From assembly GCA_023436825.1 (NCBI GenBank), contig JAEZHS010000162.1, positions 1 to 31,539 of the forward strand: DNA of 31,539 nt, in the 5' to 3' direction. The stretch is from Pseudomonadota bacterium. GTDB lineage: Bacteria; Pseudomonadota; Alphaproteobacteria; Reyranellales; Reyranellaceae. Both the position numbers and the translations under genes were made by a program. A model generated the notes under the pieces. That model made no database searches. It worked only from the letters and a program-made list of their open reading frames with translations, and was not told where the DNA came from. Within the stretch, counting starts at the first letter, position 1; each line of letters opens with the position of its first letter. Positions 1-8,693 of the stretch are shown here, piece after piece.

Positions 1-3000
1 GCCCACGTCGATCCCAAGGCGCCGCCGGTCGGCAACGTCGAATTCTCGGTCGAGGACTTCGTGCCTGAGAAGCTCAAGGTTGAGCTCACCTCCAACCAGC
101 CGATCCTGAAGCCGGGCCAGGTCAACACCTTCGACGTGCAGGCCGACTTCCTCTACGGCGCGCCGGGCTCCGGCCTCACCGTCGAGGCCGACATGCGCAT
201 CACCGCCGATGCCTCGCCCTTCCCCGACTTCGCCCGCTACAGCTTCGGCGCCCAGGAGGACCGCAAGGCCTTCGAGCCGCCGTTCCTGACCCTGAAGGCG
301 CCCGATACCGACGAGCGCGGTAAGACCAGGATGGAATGGGGCGGCGACATCAGGGACACGCCGCTGCCGCTGCGCGCCCAGATCCAGGCTCGCGTCTTCG
401 AGCCCGGCGGCGGCCGCGCCACCAAGACCGAGAAGTCGCTGCCGATGCGCACGCGCAACGTCTATCTCGGCATCCGCCCGACCTTCGAGGGCCGCTACTC
501 GCGCGAAGGCACGCAGACCGAGTTCGACGTCGTCGCGGTCGACGGCGCGGGCAAGCAGGTCGCGCGCACCGGTATCGAGTACAAGGTCGAGCGCACCGAC
601 TGGAACTACCAGTGGTACGAGGTCGACGGCCGCTGGCGCTGGCATTCGATCGCCAACGACCGGCTGATCACCGCCGACACGGTGTCGATGCGCGCCGACG
701 CGCCAACGCGGCTTTCCTTCCGGCTGAGCTGGGGCTCGCACCGCCTCACCATCGTCGACCGCGAGAACAACACGACCAGCACCGTGCAGTTCTACGTCGG
801 CTGGTACGGCGGCTCCGATAACGGCGAGGAGGCTCCCGACACCTTGCGCGTGGCCAGCGACAAGGAGAACTACCGACCGGGCGAATCGGCGCGCGTGCGC
901 ATCGAGGCGCCGTTCGCCGGCGAGGCGATGTTGGCCATCGCCACCGACCGCATCATCAGCACCAGGAACGTCCAGGGGCCGGCCGGCGGCACGACCGTCG
1001 AGGTGCCGGTCTCGGCCGACTGGGGGCCCGGCGCCTATGCGCTGGTCACCGCCTGGCGTCCGCTCGACAAGCCGGCCGATCGCGTGCCGACGCGCGCCAT
1101 CGGCCTCACCTGGCTGGGGCTCGAACCCAAGCTGCGCACGCTCGAGGTCAAGATCGGCGCGCCCGAGAAGATTACGCCGCGCCAGCGCATCGAGGTGCCG
1201 ATCACGGTCGGCAATCTCGGCGGCGAAGAGGCGTTCGTCACCCTGGCCGCCGTCGACGAGGGCATCCTGCAGCTCACGCGCTTCAAGACGCCCGATCCCG
1301 CCGAGTACTACTTCGGCAAGCGGCGGCTCGGCCTCGCCATGCGCGACGACTACGGCCGCCTGCTGGAGACCCGCGCCGATGACCTCGGCCGCATCCGGGT
1401 CGGCGGCGATGCCGGCGACATCGGCGGCCTCGACATCGTGCCGACGCGCACCGTCGCCCTGTTCAGCGGACCGGTGAAGCTCGACGCCCAGGGCCAGGCT
1501 AAGATCCCGATCGAGGTCCCCGACTTCATCGGCCAGCTTCGCCTGATGGCGGTGGCCTATGCCAAGAGCCGTGTCGGCTCGGGCGACCAGCGCCTCTACG
1601 TGCGCGACGCGGTGAGCGCCGATGTCGTGCTGCCGCGCTTCCTGGCGCCCAACGATCGCGGGCGGCTCGCGCTGTCGCTGCACAACATCGACGGCCAGGC
1701 CGGCGACTACCGCCTGACCGTGCAGGCCACGGGCGCGGTGTCGCTCGACCGGCCGGTTGCCGAGACACGGCGGCTGGCTGCGGGGCAGCGTGAATTGCTG
1801 ACTTGGCCACTGGTGGCCAGCAACGACGCCGGTTTCGGCAAGGTCTCGGTCGAGCTCGCCGGCCCCGGCAACTTCGCGGTGCGCCGCGAATGGGACATCC
1901 AGGTGCGCGCGGCGCAGACGCCGAGCGCCGTCGACACGGTGTCCCAGCTCGCCGCCGGACGCGAACTCACCCTCGACCGCAATGTCACGGCGAGTTTCGC
2001 GCCGGGCACGTCGCAGGTCGCGGTGTCGCTGACCCGCATCCCGGGCATCGATGTCGCCGCCCTCCTGCGGGCGCTCGACAAGTACCCGTTCGGCTGCATC
2101 GAGCAGACCACCAGCCGCGCGCTGCCGCTACTTTACTACAATGACGTGGCGCTGCTGGGTTACGGCCCGGCCGATCCGCGCATCGACGATCGCGTGCAGG
2201 AGGCGGTCTATCGCATCGTCGACATGCAGCTGCCCGACGGTTCGTTCGGCATGTGGGGGCCCTACTCGCCTGCCGCCGAATGGCTGCAGAGCTACGCCAT
2301 GGACTTCCTGCTGCGCGCCCGCGACCACAACATGGCCGTGCCGTCGGCCTCGCTGCAGCGCGGGCTGACCTGGCTCAACCGCACGGTCGACAAGCTCACG
2401 CCCAACGCCCAGGCCTATGCCTGGTACGTGCTGGCCAAGGCCGGCCTGGCCGATCCCGGCCGCATCCGCTACTTCCAGGACAACGAGGCCGGCAAGATCA
2501 GCGACGGGCTCGCCTGGGCGCAGCTCGCCGCGGCGCTGAACAACGTCGCCGAACCCGGCCGGGCGCGGCTGGCCTTCGCCAAGGCGCGCGAGATGGTCAA
2601 TGCGGTCGACCGCAAGGACTATTACGGCTCGGCGCTGCGCAACCGCGCCGCCCTGCTGGCGCTGGCCGCGGAAGGGGGCGGCCGCGAGGGCTTCACGGAG
2701 GTCGCCGGCCTGGTCGGCGAGCGGCTGAACGCCAATGTCGACTACACGACGACCCAGGAGCAGGCCTGGCTGGTGATGGCGGCGCACGCCATGGCCGGTT
2801 CGGGCGGCGGCCTCGCCTACTCGGTCGACGGCGAGCGCAAGACGGCGACGCGCGATCCGGTCGTGATCAATCCCGACCAGGCCGCGATCGGCCGCGGCGT
2901 CCGCGTGAAGAACGAAGGCGACGGCACGGTATGGATGCAGGTCACGGCGCGTGGCGTGCCCAACGAGCCGATGCCTGCGGCCACGGAGGGGCTGAGCGTG

Positions 3001-3462
3001 CAGCGCGAGTTCCTGACGCTGGATGGAAGACGCGCCGACCTGCGCCGCCTGCGCCAGAACGAGCGGCTGATCGTGTCGATCACCGGCCGCAACCTCGAGG
3101 GCGGCTACCACGAGGTCGCCCTGCTCGACCTGCTGCCGGCGGGCTTCGAGATCGAGACGGTGCTGACCGAAGAGAAGGCGAAGCCCTTCACCTTCCTGCC
3201 CAAGCTCAGCGAGACGCGCATCGCCGAAGGTCGCGACGACCGCTTCTTCGCCTCGCTCAGCCTCGGCCGGCGGACCTACCGCTCGTGGTGGGATTCCGAC
3301 GAGGACCTGAAGCGCAGCATCAACTCCTACCATGTCGCCTACATCGTGCGCGCCGTGACGCCGGGCAACTTCGCCCTGCCGGCCACGAACGTGTCCGACA
3401 TGTACGCCCCGCGCATCTATGGCCGCACCGCGATGGGCCGCGTCGAGATCGCGCCGCGGTAA
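1..3462 (+). CDS. yfhM: Alpha-2-macroglobulin family protein (YfhM-like), 5' end outside window
   Basis: The reading frame is open from base 1, so the gene starts upstream; about 1,153 codons are present. Bacterial alpha-2-macroglobulins are large periplasmic protease traps, usually about 1,600-1,700 residues, so roughly the last two thirds is seen. The thioester motif CIEQ is at 2095-2106, inside the expected context YPFGCIEQTTSR, followed by a helical alpha-alpha toroid (complement-like) region and a C-terminal beta domain. About 450 residues follow the motif, close to the E. coli YfhM layout. The intact Cys and Gln mean the covalent trapping chemistry should be possible. The next gene encodes penicillin-binding protein 1C, the usual partner; together they are thought to trap invading proteases and repair peptidoglycan. 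Any signal peptide or lipobox lies outside the window. Confidence 0.95.
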   Translation, partial: AHVDPKAPPVGNVEFSVEDFVPEKLKVELTSNQPILKPGQVNTFDVQADFLYGAPGSGLTVEADMRITADASPFPDFARYSFGAQEDRKAFEPPFLTLKAPDTDERGKTRMEWGGDIRDTPLPLRAQIQARVFEPGGGRATKTEKSLPMRTRNVYLGIRPTFEGRYSREGTQTEFDVVAVDGAGKQVARTGIEYKVERTDWNYQWYEVDGRWRWHSIANDRLITADTVSMRADAPTRLSFRLSWGSHRLTIVDRENNTTSTVQFYVGWYGGSDNGEEAPDTLRVASDKENYRPGESARVRIEAPFAGEAMLAIATDRIISTRNVQGPAGGTTVEVPVSADWGPGAYALVTAWRPLDKPADRVPTRAIGLTWLGLEPKLRTLEVKIGAPEKITPRQRIEVPITVGNLGGEEAFVTLAAVDEGILQLTRFKTPDPAEYYFGKRRLGLAMRDDYGRLLETRADDLGRIRVGGDAGDIGGLDIVPTRTVALFSGPVKLDAQGQAKIPIEVPDFIGQLRLMAVAYAKSRVGSGDQRLYVRDAVSADVVLPRFLAPNDRGRLALSLHNIDGQAGDYRLTVQATGAVSLDRPVAETRRLAAGQRELLTWPLVASNDAGFGKVSVELAGPGNFAVRREWDIQVRAAQTPSAVDTVSQLAAGRELTLDRNVTASFAPGTSQVAVSLTRIPGIDVAALLRALDKYPFGCIEQTTSRALPLLYYNDVALLGYGPADPRIDDRVQEAVYRIVDMQLPDGSFGMWGPYSPAAEWLQSYAMDFLLRARDHNMAVPSASLQRGLTWLNRTVDKLTPNAQAYAWYVLAKAGLADPGRIRYFQDNEAGKISDGLAWAQLAAALNNVAEPGRARLAFAKAREMVNAVDRKDYYGSALRNRAALLALAAEGGGREGFTEVAGLVGERLNANVDYTTTQEQAWLVMAAHAMAGSGGGLAYSVDGERKTATRDPVVINPDQAAIGRGVRVKNEGDGTVWMQVTARGVPNEPMPAATEGLSVQREFLTLDGRRADLRRLRQNERLIVSITGRNLEGGYHEVALLDLLPAGFEIETVLTEEKAKPFTFLPKLSETRIAEGRDDRFFASLSLGRRTYRSWWDSDEDLKRSINSYHVAYIVRAVTPGNFALPATNVSDMYAPRIYGRTAMGRVEIAPR

Positions 3463-3488
3463 GGCGATGCGCGACCGCAACGAACGCT

Positions 3489-3604
3489 TTCCTCCCCACG
3501 CTCCGCGTGGGGAGGTGGCCGCGAAGCGGACGGAGGGGTCATGACTCTTGACCCCTCCGTCGGCGTAAGACGCCGACACCTCCCCAAGCTTCGCTTGGGG
3601 AGGA
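3489..3604. repeat. Pair of inverted REP-like palindromic units
   Basis: Two units of about 55 bases are arranged tail to tail. The left starts with the hairpin CCTCCCCACGCTCCGCGTGG (3491-3510) and the right ends with the matching hairpin CCCCAAGCTTCGCTTGGGG (3582-3600). Inner blocks GGAGGGGTCA and TGACCCCTCC also pair. Arms of the small internal hairpins differ between the two halves but stay self-complementary, as expected for an evolving structured REP/BIME element. The right unit runs into the first codons of the downstream gene. Confidence 0.85.
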
Positions 3605-5652
3605 AGCTGCGGAGGGGCTTCGTCGGATTGGCGCTCGCCGCCACTTCGTTGGCGGCAGGCGCGCTGGCGCTCGATCGGCTCTTCCCACCGAACCTGTCGC
3701 GCTATCACGACCGCTCGACGGAGATCGTCGATTCGAGCGGCCGCCTGCTGCGCGCCTTCACCACGGCCGACGGCAAGTGGCGGCTCGGGACCACGGTCGA
3801 CGACGTCGCCCCGGTCTACCTCGCGCTGCTCAAGGCCTATGAGGATCGCCGCTTCGACGACCACTGGGGCGTCGATCCCCTGGCCGCGGTGCGCGCCGCC
3901 GAGCAATGGATCAGCCGCGGCCGCATCGTGTCGGGCGCATCGACGCTGTCCATGCAGGCCGTCCGCCTGCTGGAGCCCGAGCTCTTCCGCATCGGACCGC
4001 GGCGCACGCTCGGCACCAAGCTGCTGCAGTCGGCGCGCGCCCTGCAGCTCGAATGGCGCTACTCCAAGCGCGAGGTGCTGGGCATCTACCTGACCCTGGC
4101 GCCGATGGGTGGCAACCTCGAGGGCGTGCGCGCCGCCTCGTTCGCCTATTTCGGCAAGGAGCCGAAGCACCTCAACGCCGCTGAAGCCGCGCTCCTGGTG
4201 GCCATCCCGCAATCGCCCGAGCGCCGCCGGCCCGACCGCTCGCCGGCCGCCGCGCAGGCCGCGCGCGAGCGCGTGCTGGACCGCGGGCTCCAGCACGAGG
4301 TGATCGATGCCTCCCTGCGCGACCTGGCGTCGAGCCGGCCAGTGCCCAACCGGCGGCTGGCCATGCCGCTGCACGCGCCGCACCTCGCGGCATGGCTCGC
4401 CGGCCAGTCGCCGGGCGTCGTGGTGCCGACCACCATCCGCCTGGAACTTCAGTCGGCCATGCTGCAGCTCGCCCGCGAGGAGCGCGGCCGCATCGCCGAC
4501 CGGCCGGACATCGCCATCGTCGCGGTCGACAACCGCACGGGGACCGTCGTCGCCTGGCAGGGCGGTTCCGATTATTTCGGCCGCGCCGGCCAGGTCGCCC
4601 TGGTGCGCGCCCATCGCTCGCCCGGCTCGGCGCTGAAGCCCCTGATCTACGCCATGGCGTTCGACGATCGCGTCCTGCATCCGGAATCGCTGATCGAGGA
4701 CGTGCCGGTGCGCTTCCGCGACTGGCTGCCGCGCAACTTCGACCGCGACCACCAGGGCGCCGTCACCGTGCGCCGCGCCCTCCAGCAGTCGCTGAACGTG
4801 CCGGCGGTGTTGGCGTTGGAGAAGGTCGGGCCGCAGCGCTTCCTGTCGACCCTGCGCACCGCCGGCGCAACGCCCGGCCTGCCGCCGGGCGACACCGGCG
4901 CGTCGCTCGGCATCGCGCTCGGCAGCGCCACGATCTCGCCGCTCGAGATGGCCGGCCTCTATGCCGGGCTGGCGCGTGGCGGTGAGTTCGCGCCGCCCAT
5001 CATTCGACGCGACCGCGCCGCACGGGAGCCCGTGCGCCTGATCGGCCCGGCCGCGGTCTGGTATGTCGGCGACGTGCTGGCCGAGGCGCCGCTGCCCGAC
5101 GGCTTCGCCAACCTGCCCGTCGGCTTGCGCGAGCGGCGCATCGCCTACAAGACCGGCACGTCGGCGGGCTTCCGCGATGCCTGGGCCGTGGGCTACAGCA
5201 GCAACTGGACGGTGGTCGTATGGGTCGGCCACGCCGACGGCACGTCACGGCCCGGCCAGCTCGGCCGCCACGCCGCCCTCCCCGTCCTGCTCAAGGCCTT
5301 CAGCCGCCTGCCGGCCGAGGACAACATCGCCAAGCCCCCACCGCCCGACGTCCTGCGCGTCGCCTCGTGGCGCGACCTGCCGGTGCGCATGCGTTCGCTG
5401 GGGCCGACCGCCGAGCCCGGCAGCCTGCGCATCGCCTATCCGCCGGCCGACGCGCGCATCGAGCTCGCCAGCCGCGAGGCCGTGCCGCTCACGGCCAAGG
5501 GCGGCAAGGGCAGCCTGCGCTGGCTGATCGACGGCCGGCCGATCGACGGAACGAAGTGGGTGCCCGACGGACCCGGCCAGGTCCGCGTCGCCGTGGTCGA
5601 CGAGGCGGGCCATTCCAGCGCCGTCACGGTGCGTATCGTCGAACGGCGTTAG
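3541..5652 (+). CDS. pbpC: Penicillin-binding protein 1C (bifunctional peptidoglycan synthase)
   Basis: The 703-residue product polymerises glycan strands and cross-links peptides at the inner membrane. One transmembrane segment lies at about 27-45. The GT51 transglycosylase domain follows, with the EDRRF motif around Glu101, GASTLSMQ near 132-139 and an EWRYSKRE block near 171-178. The transpeptidase domain has SALK with catalytic Ser363, SLN at 417-419 and KTGT at 537-540. A C-terminal BiPBP-type beta domain occupies the last 90 or so residues. It sits 78 bases after the alpha-2-macroglobulin gene, the standard partnership. The start is uncertain: ATG 3541 would place about 20 residues of REP-derived sequence at the cytoplasmic end, whereas TTG 3628 has a GGAGGGG block 10 bases upstream but would leave a very short tail before the membrane segment. 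Confidence 0.93.
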   Translation: MTLDPSVGVRRRHLPKLRLGRKLRRGFVGLALAATSLAAGALALDRLFPPNLSRYHDRSTEIVDSSGRLLRAFTTADGKWRLGTTVDDVAPVYLALLKAYEDRRFDDHWGVDPLAAVRAAEQWISRGRIVSGASTLSMQAVRLLEPELFRIGPRRTLGTKLLQSARALQLEWRYSKREVLGIYLTLAPMGGNLEGVRAASFAYFGKEPKHLNAAEAALLVAIPQSPERRRPDRSPAAAQAARERVLDRGLQHEVIDASLRDLASSRPVPNRRLAMPLHAPHLAAWLAGQSPGVVVPTTIRLELQSAMLQLAREERGRIADRPDIAIVAVDNRTGTVVAWQGGSDYFGRAGQVALVRAHRSPGSALKPLIYAMAFDDRVLHPESLIEDVPVRFRDWLPRNFDRDHQGAVTVRRALQQSLNVPAVLALEKVGPQRFLSTLRTAGATPGLPPGDTGASLGIALGSATISPLEMAGLYAGLARGGEFAPPIIRRDRAAREPVRLIGPAAVWYVGDVLAEAPLPDGFANLPVGLRERRIAYKTGTSAGFRDAWAVGYSSNWTVVVWVGHADGTSRPGQLGRHAALPVLLKAFSRLPAEDNIAKPPPPDVLRVASWRDLPVRMRSLGPTAEPGSLRIAYPPADARIELASREAVPLTAKGGKGSLRWLIDGRPIDGTKWVPDGPGQVRVAVVDEAGHSSAVTVRIVERR

Positions 5653-5667
5653 AGCCACGGCTCCTCT

Positions 5668-5694
5668 GTCATCCCGAGCGAAGCGAGGGATCTT
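5668..5694. repeat. Dispersed intergenic repeat motif (TCATCCCGAGCGAAGCGAGG type)
   Basis: The block TCATCCCGAGCGAAGCGAGG followed by GATCT sits just after the pbpC stop. This short motif is common between genes in many GC-rich bacteria. Only one clear copy is in the window, so the repeat identity rests on general knowledge rather than on copies visible here. Confidence 0.55.
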
Positions 5695-6218
5695 TCCTGC
5701 GGCTTCAAAGGCCCCTCGCTTCGGCTGAACGGCGAACGGGATCGCGTTCGGGCGACTCTGTCGGAAATGTCCGCAAGCCCTTGAAGCCTCTGTTCCTTCG
5801 GGCACCGGCGGTGGCCGGGCGATGTCGCCTAAACGCGACAGAAGCGATAATTCGTGTTCCTCGGCACGGTGGGGAGCGACGGAGGGAAAGCCCCGGTGCC
5901 TGCACTGCCGGCAGCGGTACAGGCACTCCCGCCTTTCACGCCCGACCCTCTTGTTGACCTTGAGAGGCTGCCCCCATCCATTGGGCCCCCGTTGAATTTC
6001 CGCTGTTCCCGCTGTTTCCGCTACTGGTTTCAGGATGGGACGATGGCCGGCCCCTCGCTCGGGGTCCGGGCGCGCCCGTCCGACCGGGTCAGCCGGATGG
6101 GCTGGCGCGGTATCCGCCGTGCGCGATGGTAATCGGATGAACGATGCATAGAGCAGAGCCGCCGGTAGGCGAGCGCACGACCAATATAACTTGAGTGACA
6201 GTTCGAGTCAACTACGGT

Positions 6219-6246
6219 TTTTTGGCGGACCATAGATCGCCAAAAA
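6219..6246. terminator. Candidate bidirectional stem-loop
   Basis: Arms TTTTTGGCG (6219-6227) and CGCCAAAAA (6238-6246) form a 9-bp stem with a 10-base loop, flanked by T and A runs. It lies between the convergent pbpC and LysE-type genes, as expected for a shared terminator. It is far from both stops (about 570 and 150 bases), so the role is tentative. A smaller dyad, ATGCT/AGCAT, follows at 6246-6261. Confidence 0.35.
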
Positions 6247-6399
6247 TGCTTGATCGAGCATCAGTGCGCCTGCGACGCCCGACCGTGCCGAAACGACTCC
6301 CGAAGTCGATCTGAATTTTTGCGTGCCACATGGCCCCCTTTCACGCACTAACCTTGGCGCAACGGACAAGTGCTGGCACTGCTGTCATCGCGAAAGGGA

Positions 6400-6990
6400 T
6401 CAGGCAAAAGCGAGCGCCACCGAAGCGACCAGCAGGACGGCAAAGGCGACGTTGATCAGGCGGTTGCTGCGCGGCTCGCGGAAGAAGCGCGTCAGGCCGG
6501 CCCCCGCCAGCAGCCAGGCAACATTGACCGCGACAATGATCAGGGTCAGCACCGTCATCTTGGCGGCGATGTCGGCGCCCATCCGGTCGGGCACCAGCAC
6601 GAAGCCCGAATAGAGCGCCGCCATGGCGGCGTAGCCCTTGGGATTGACCAGTGACAGGGCCAGGCCCGCGATGAAGCTGGGCGCCTGCCGCCGGCCGTCA
6701 TCTTCGGTCAATGGCGGCGCCGTGGCGATGCGCCAGGCGAGGTAGAGGAAATAGGCCGCCGCCAGCACAGTGACGACCGGGGTCGCGCCCGGCACGGCCA
6801 TCAGCAGCCCGACCAGGCCGGCCGCCACCGCGGCCATGACCAGCACCATGCCGACGACGATGCCGGCGAGATAGGCCATGCCGCGGCCGGCGCCGAAGGC
6901 CGCTCCCGTCGCCGTGAGGCTGAGCGTCGCCGGGCCGGGGCTGCCGGCCAGGGCCAGGGCGGCGAGGAGAAAGCCGGACAGAGCATCCAT
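6400..6990 (-). CDS. LysE/RhtB family amino-acid exporter
   Basis: The 196-residue hydrophobic protein has about six predicted membrane segments and the family hallmark SPGPA at residues 17-21, just after the first helix. The loop with AGLALSLVNPKGYAA around 109-123 is the second typical family block. Such proteins export amino acids or related small metabolites using the proton gradient; the substrate cannot be read from sequence. Length is close to the family's usual 200-210. It lies 48 bases downstream of the small conserved gene at 7039-7338 on the same strand, so the two may be co-transcribed. Confidence 0.9.
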   Translation of the reverse strand: MDALSGFLLAALALAGSPGPATLSLTATGAAFGAGRGMAYLAGIVVGMVLVMAAVAAGLVGLLMAVPGATPVVTVLAAAYFLYLAWRIATAPPLTEDDGRRQAPSFIAGLALSLVNPKGYAAMAALYSGFVLVPDRMGADIAAKMTVLTLIIVAVNVAWLLAGAGLTRFFREPRSNRLINVAFAVLLVASVALAFA

Positions 6991-7038
6991 GACCTCGATA
7001 TCGGCGCTGCGGCGCCCGCGGTCTTGAACGTTCGTGCG

Positions 7039-7338
7039 CTATTTGCGCGCCAGCATCGCCGTGACGATCTCGCTCCACTCATCCTGCAGCGACATGCCCG
7101 ACACCGGCTTGTCGGCGCGGCGGTACCAGTATTGGGCGTTGCTCATGTCGCCCTCCTGACGATGCAGGTGGGCGTGCACCCAGTCGCAGTCGGCCTCGCC
7201 TTCGTGGCCCTGCACGCATTTATGCGCACGATCCCAGTCGCCGCGCTTCAGCCACCACAAGGCCTCGAGCGCAGGCCCGACGCCAGCCGGCGGCGTCACC
7301 GCCGACACGCTGGAACGAAATGCTTCGATCGTCGTCAT
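7039..7338 (-). CDS. Small conserved hypothetical protein (TPR-like helical)
   Basis: The 99-residue soluble protein has no signal peptide. It carries the conserved-looking core ALEALWWLKRGDWDRAHKC and, later, WVHAHLHRQEGD and AQYWYRRA. Aromatic-rich paired helices of this kind resemble a short tetratricopeptide-like fold, and I recall similar small proteins annotated as hypothetical in proteobacteria. A GGAGG block is upstream but about 12 bases from the ATG, which is long. It lies downstream of the LysR gene and upstream of the LysE-type gene, all on the same strand. Function unknown. Confidence 0.75.
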   Translation of the reverse strand: MTTIEAFRSSVSAVTPPAGVGPALEALWWLKRGDWDRAHKCVQGHEGEADCDWVHAHLHRQEGDMSNAQYWYRRADKPVSGMSLQDEWSEIVTAMLARK

Positions 7339-7393
7339 GGTCGTTCAGATCCTCCGTTCGAATGATCTTCGACGCAGCCCCACTGTCAGTAGT

Positions 7394-7437
7394 ATTTCAA
7401 GTTGTCCGGGCACATCAAATGTCCGCTTCGGCGGTTC
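7394..7437 (+). repeat. Imperfect direct repeat, copy A
   Basis: The copy begins ATTTCAAGTTGTCCGG and continues ACATCAAATGTCCGCTTCGG. A second copy in the same orientation is at 9737-9788 with a few substitutions and an insertion of about 8 bases. The two copies bracket the LysR / metallo-beta-lactamase-fold gene pair. Confidence 0.7.
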
Positions 7438-7541
7438 GCGCCGGCTGCGGCCGCGGCGACGGCGATCAAGCGCCAGAAGGCGCTTGCGGACATGGGCATC
7501 GCTGCCTTCAAGGCCACGCAAATGGCCAGAGATCGAGTGCC

Positions 7542-8498
7542 TCAAGGCGGGCCTTTCAGCGACGCTGCAGCGGGCATCGGATTCGTCTTCCTCGGCTCAG
7601 CGCCGGTCAGCACAGGCCGCAATCGGCTGAGGCAATAATCGAAGAACGAGGCGATGCGGGGAATTTTTCGCAGGTCGCGATGGGTGAGCAGGTAAATGGG
7701 ATAGTCGACCTCTGGAATGGGGCCGATCACCCGTACGAGGTCTTCATCCAGGTCGGCGAGAGGCGAGGGCAAGAGTGCCAGACCGCCGCCCGACTTCACT
7801 GCAAGCAGGACGCTCGCAACGTTGCTCGCTTGCCCTGAGATGCGGGCCTGTGGAGCCTTCGCCGGCAGCCAGCGCGCCGCCGCGAGGGAGGCAATCTCAC
7901 CGGTGAACTCGATGATGCAGTGGCTCCTGATGTCTTCAGGGCTTCTCGGCCGGCCGTTGCGCTCGACATATGACCGGCTCGCATAGACGGCCCACGGCAC
8001 GTCGGCGATTTTCTTGCCGACCAAAGCTTCCTCCCGGACCTCTCCGCCGCGAAGGGCAACGTCCGCCTCGCCGTTCGACAGATCCAGAACGCGGTCGGTC
8101 ATGAGCAACTCGATCTTGATGCCCGGATAGCTCTCGTGGAATTTCTCGAGCAGCTCCGACTTCATCAGGCGATGGGCAATCGACGTGGAGCATGTCAGTC
8201 GGACGGTTCCTCTCATGCCCTTGTCGAAGGTCGCGGCGTGACGCCGAAGGGCGCCCGCGGCCTGCTCGACGCGCTCCGCGTAGGGTCGCAGTTCTTTGCC
8301 GTATTCGGTGAGCCTGTAGCCGCTCGGACGGCGCTCCACCAGGGGGCAGCCGAGACGCTTCTCCAGTTCGACCAGGCGACGGTGGACCGTCGATTGATTG
8401 ACGCGCAAGGCCCTGGCTGCCGCCAGGCTACTGCCTTCCCGCGCGACCGCCAGTAGGTACCTGAGATCGCTCCAGTCGAACATTGTCAGGTTATGCAT
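7542..8498 (-). CDS. LysR-family transcriptional regulator
   Basis: The 318-residue protein has an N-terminal winged helix-turn-helix (about 6-65; core LAAARALRVNQSTVHRRLVE) and a LysR-type effector-binding domain (about 95-300). I chose ATG 8498 because the family's fold begins immediately after it and because sequence farther upstream looks unlike a LysR protein; ATG 8483 is the alternative. It is divergent from the metallo-beta-lactamase-fold gene at 8694, with 195 bases between them containing a perfect dyad. LysR regulators commonly control such a divergent neighbour and themselves. The effector is unknown. Confidence 0.92.
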   Translation of the reverse strand: MHNLTMFDWSDLRYLLAVAREGSSLAAARALRVNQSTVHRRLVELEKRLGCPLVERRPSGYRLTEYGKELRPYAERVEQAAGALRRHAATFDKGMRGTVRLTCSTSIAHRLMKSELLEKFHESYPGIKIELLMTDRVLDLSNGEADVALRGGEVREEALVGKKIADVPWAVYASRSYVERNGRPRSPEDIRSHCIIEFTGEIASLAAARWLPAKAPQARISGQASNVASVLLAVKSGGGLALLPSPLADLDEDLVRVIGPIPEVDYPIYLLTHRDLRKIPRIASFFDYCLSRLRPVLTGAEPRKTNPMPAAASLKGPP

Positions 8499-8583
8499 TG
8501 TTGCCCGCCCGCCGCGCAGCCTTGCTGCTCCATGCCGATCGCGGCCCATGCTATCCAGGCTTGCCCGCGTGTTCCAATGCGTT

Positions 8584-8598
8584 CGTGATCGGATCACG
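8584..8598. promoter_or_regulatory. Perfect dyad, candidate operator
   Basis: CGTGATCGGATCACG is a 7-1-7 perfect palindrome. It lies near the middle of the divergent promoter region, about 86 bases from the LysR start and 95 from the other start. It does not show a clean T-N11-A LysR box, so the binding protein could be another regulator. Confidence 0.45.
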
Positions 8599-8693
8599 CG
8601 CCGTATCCACGCAGATGTGATGACGTCGATGCCGGACACAGCGCAGCTCGGCTCGACGTTGGGTGCATTTCACGAGTCGGGGGGAAAGCGACC

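Larger units (their letters stand above)
5653..6399. other. Intergenic region between convergent genes, palindrome-rich
   Basis: About 750 bases hold no gene I can support. The first part carries a dispersed repeat motif (5668-5694) and inverted copies of GGCTTCAAAGG (5701) and CCCTTGAAGCC (5779). A nested dyad lies at 5896-5926 (outer arms GTGCCTG and CAGGCAC, inner CTGCCGGCAG). Three near-identical 9-base units, TTTCCGCTG, TTCCCGCTG and TTTCCGCTA, stand head to tail at 5997-6023. From about 6130 the composition becomes visibly more AT-rich. Open frames here lack family resemblance and good ribosome binding sites. Confidence 0.6.

Noticed and set aside
2128..5232. A 1,034-codon open frame on the minus strand
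   Set aside because: It lies opposite the alpha-2-macroglobulin and pbpC genes, whose domains and catalytic motifs are unmistakable. The minus frame is low-complexity, His/Arg/Ala-rich and matches no fold: a GC-skew shadow.
5854..6132. A 92-codon plus-strand frame with RCSRCFRYWF
   Set aside because: The Cys pair looked like a zinc site, but the frame starts with GTG lacking a ribosome binding site and overlaps nested palindromes and tandem units; no family resemblance.
6195..6215. GTTCGAGTCAAC resembling a tRNA T-arm
   Set aside because: No matching acceptor, D-arm or anticodon stem can be drawn around it.
8499..8639. Upstream extension of the LysR gene by 47 codons
   Set aside because: The family fold starts at MFDWSDLRYL; the extension would cover the divergent promoter and the dyad at 8584-8598.
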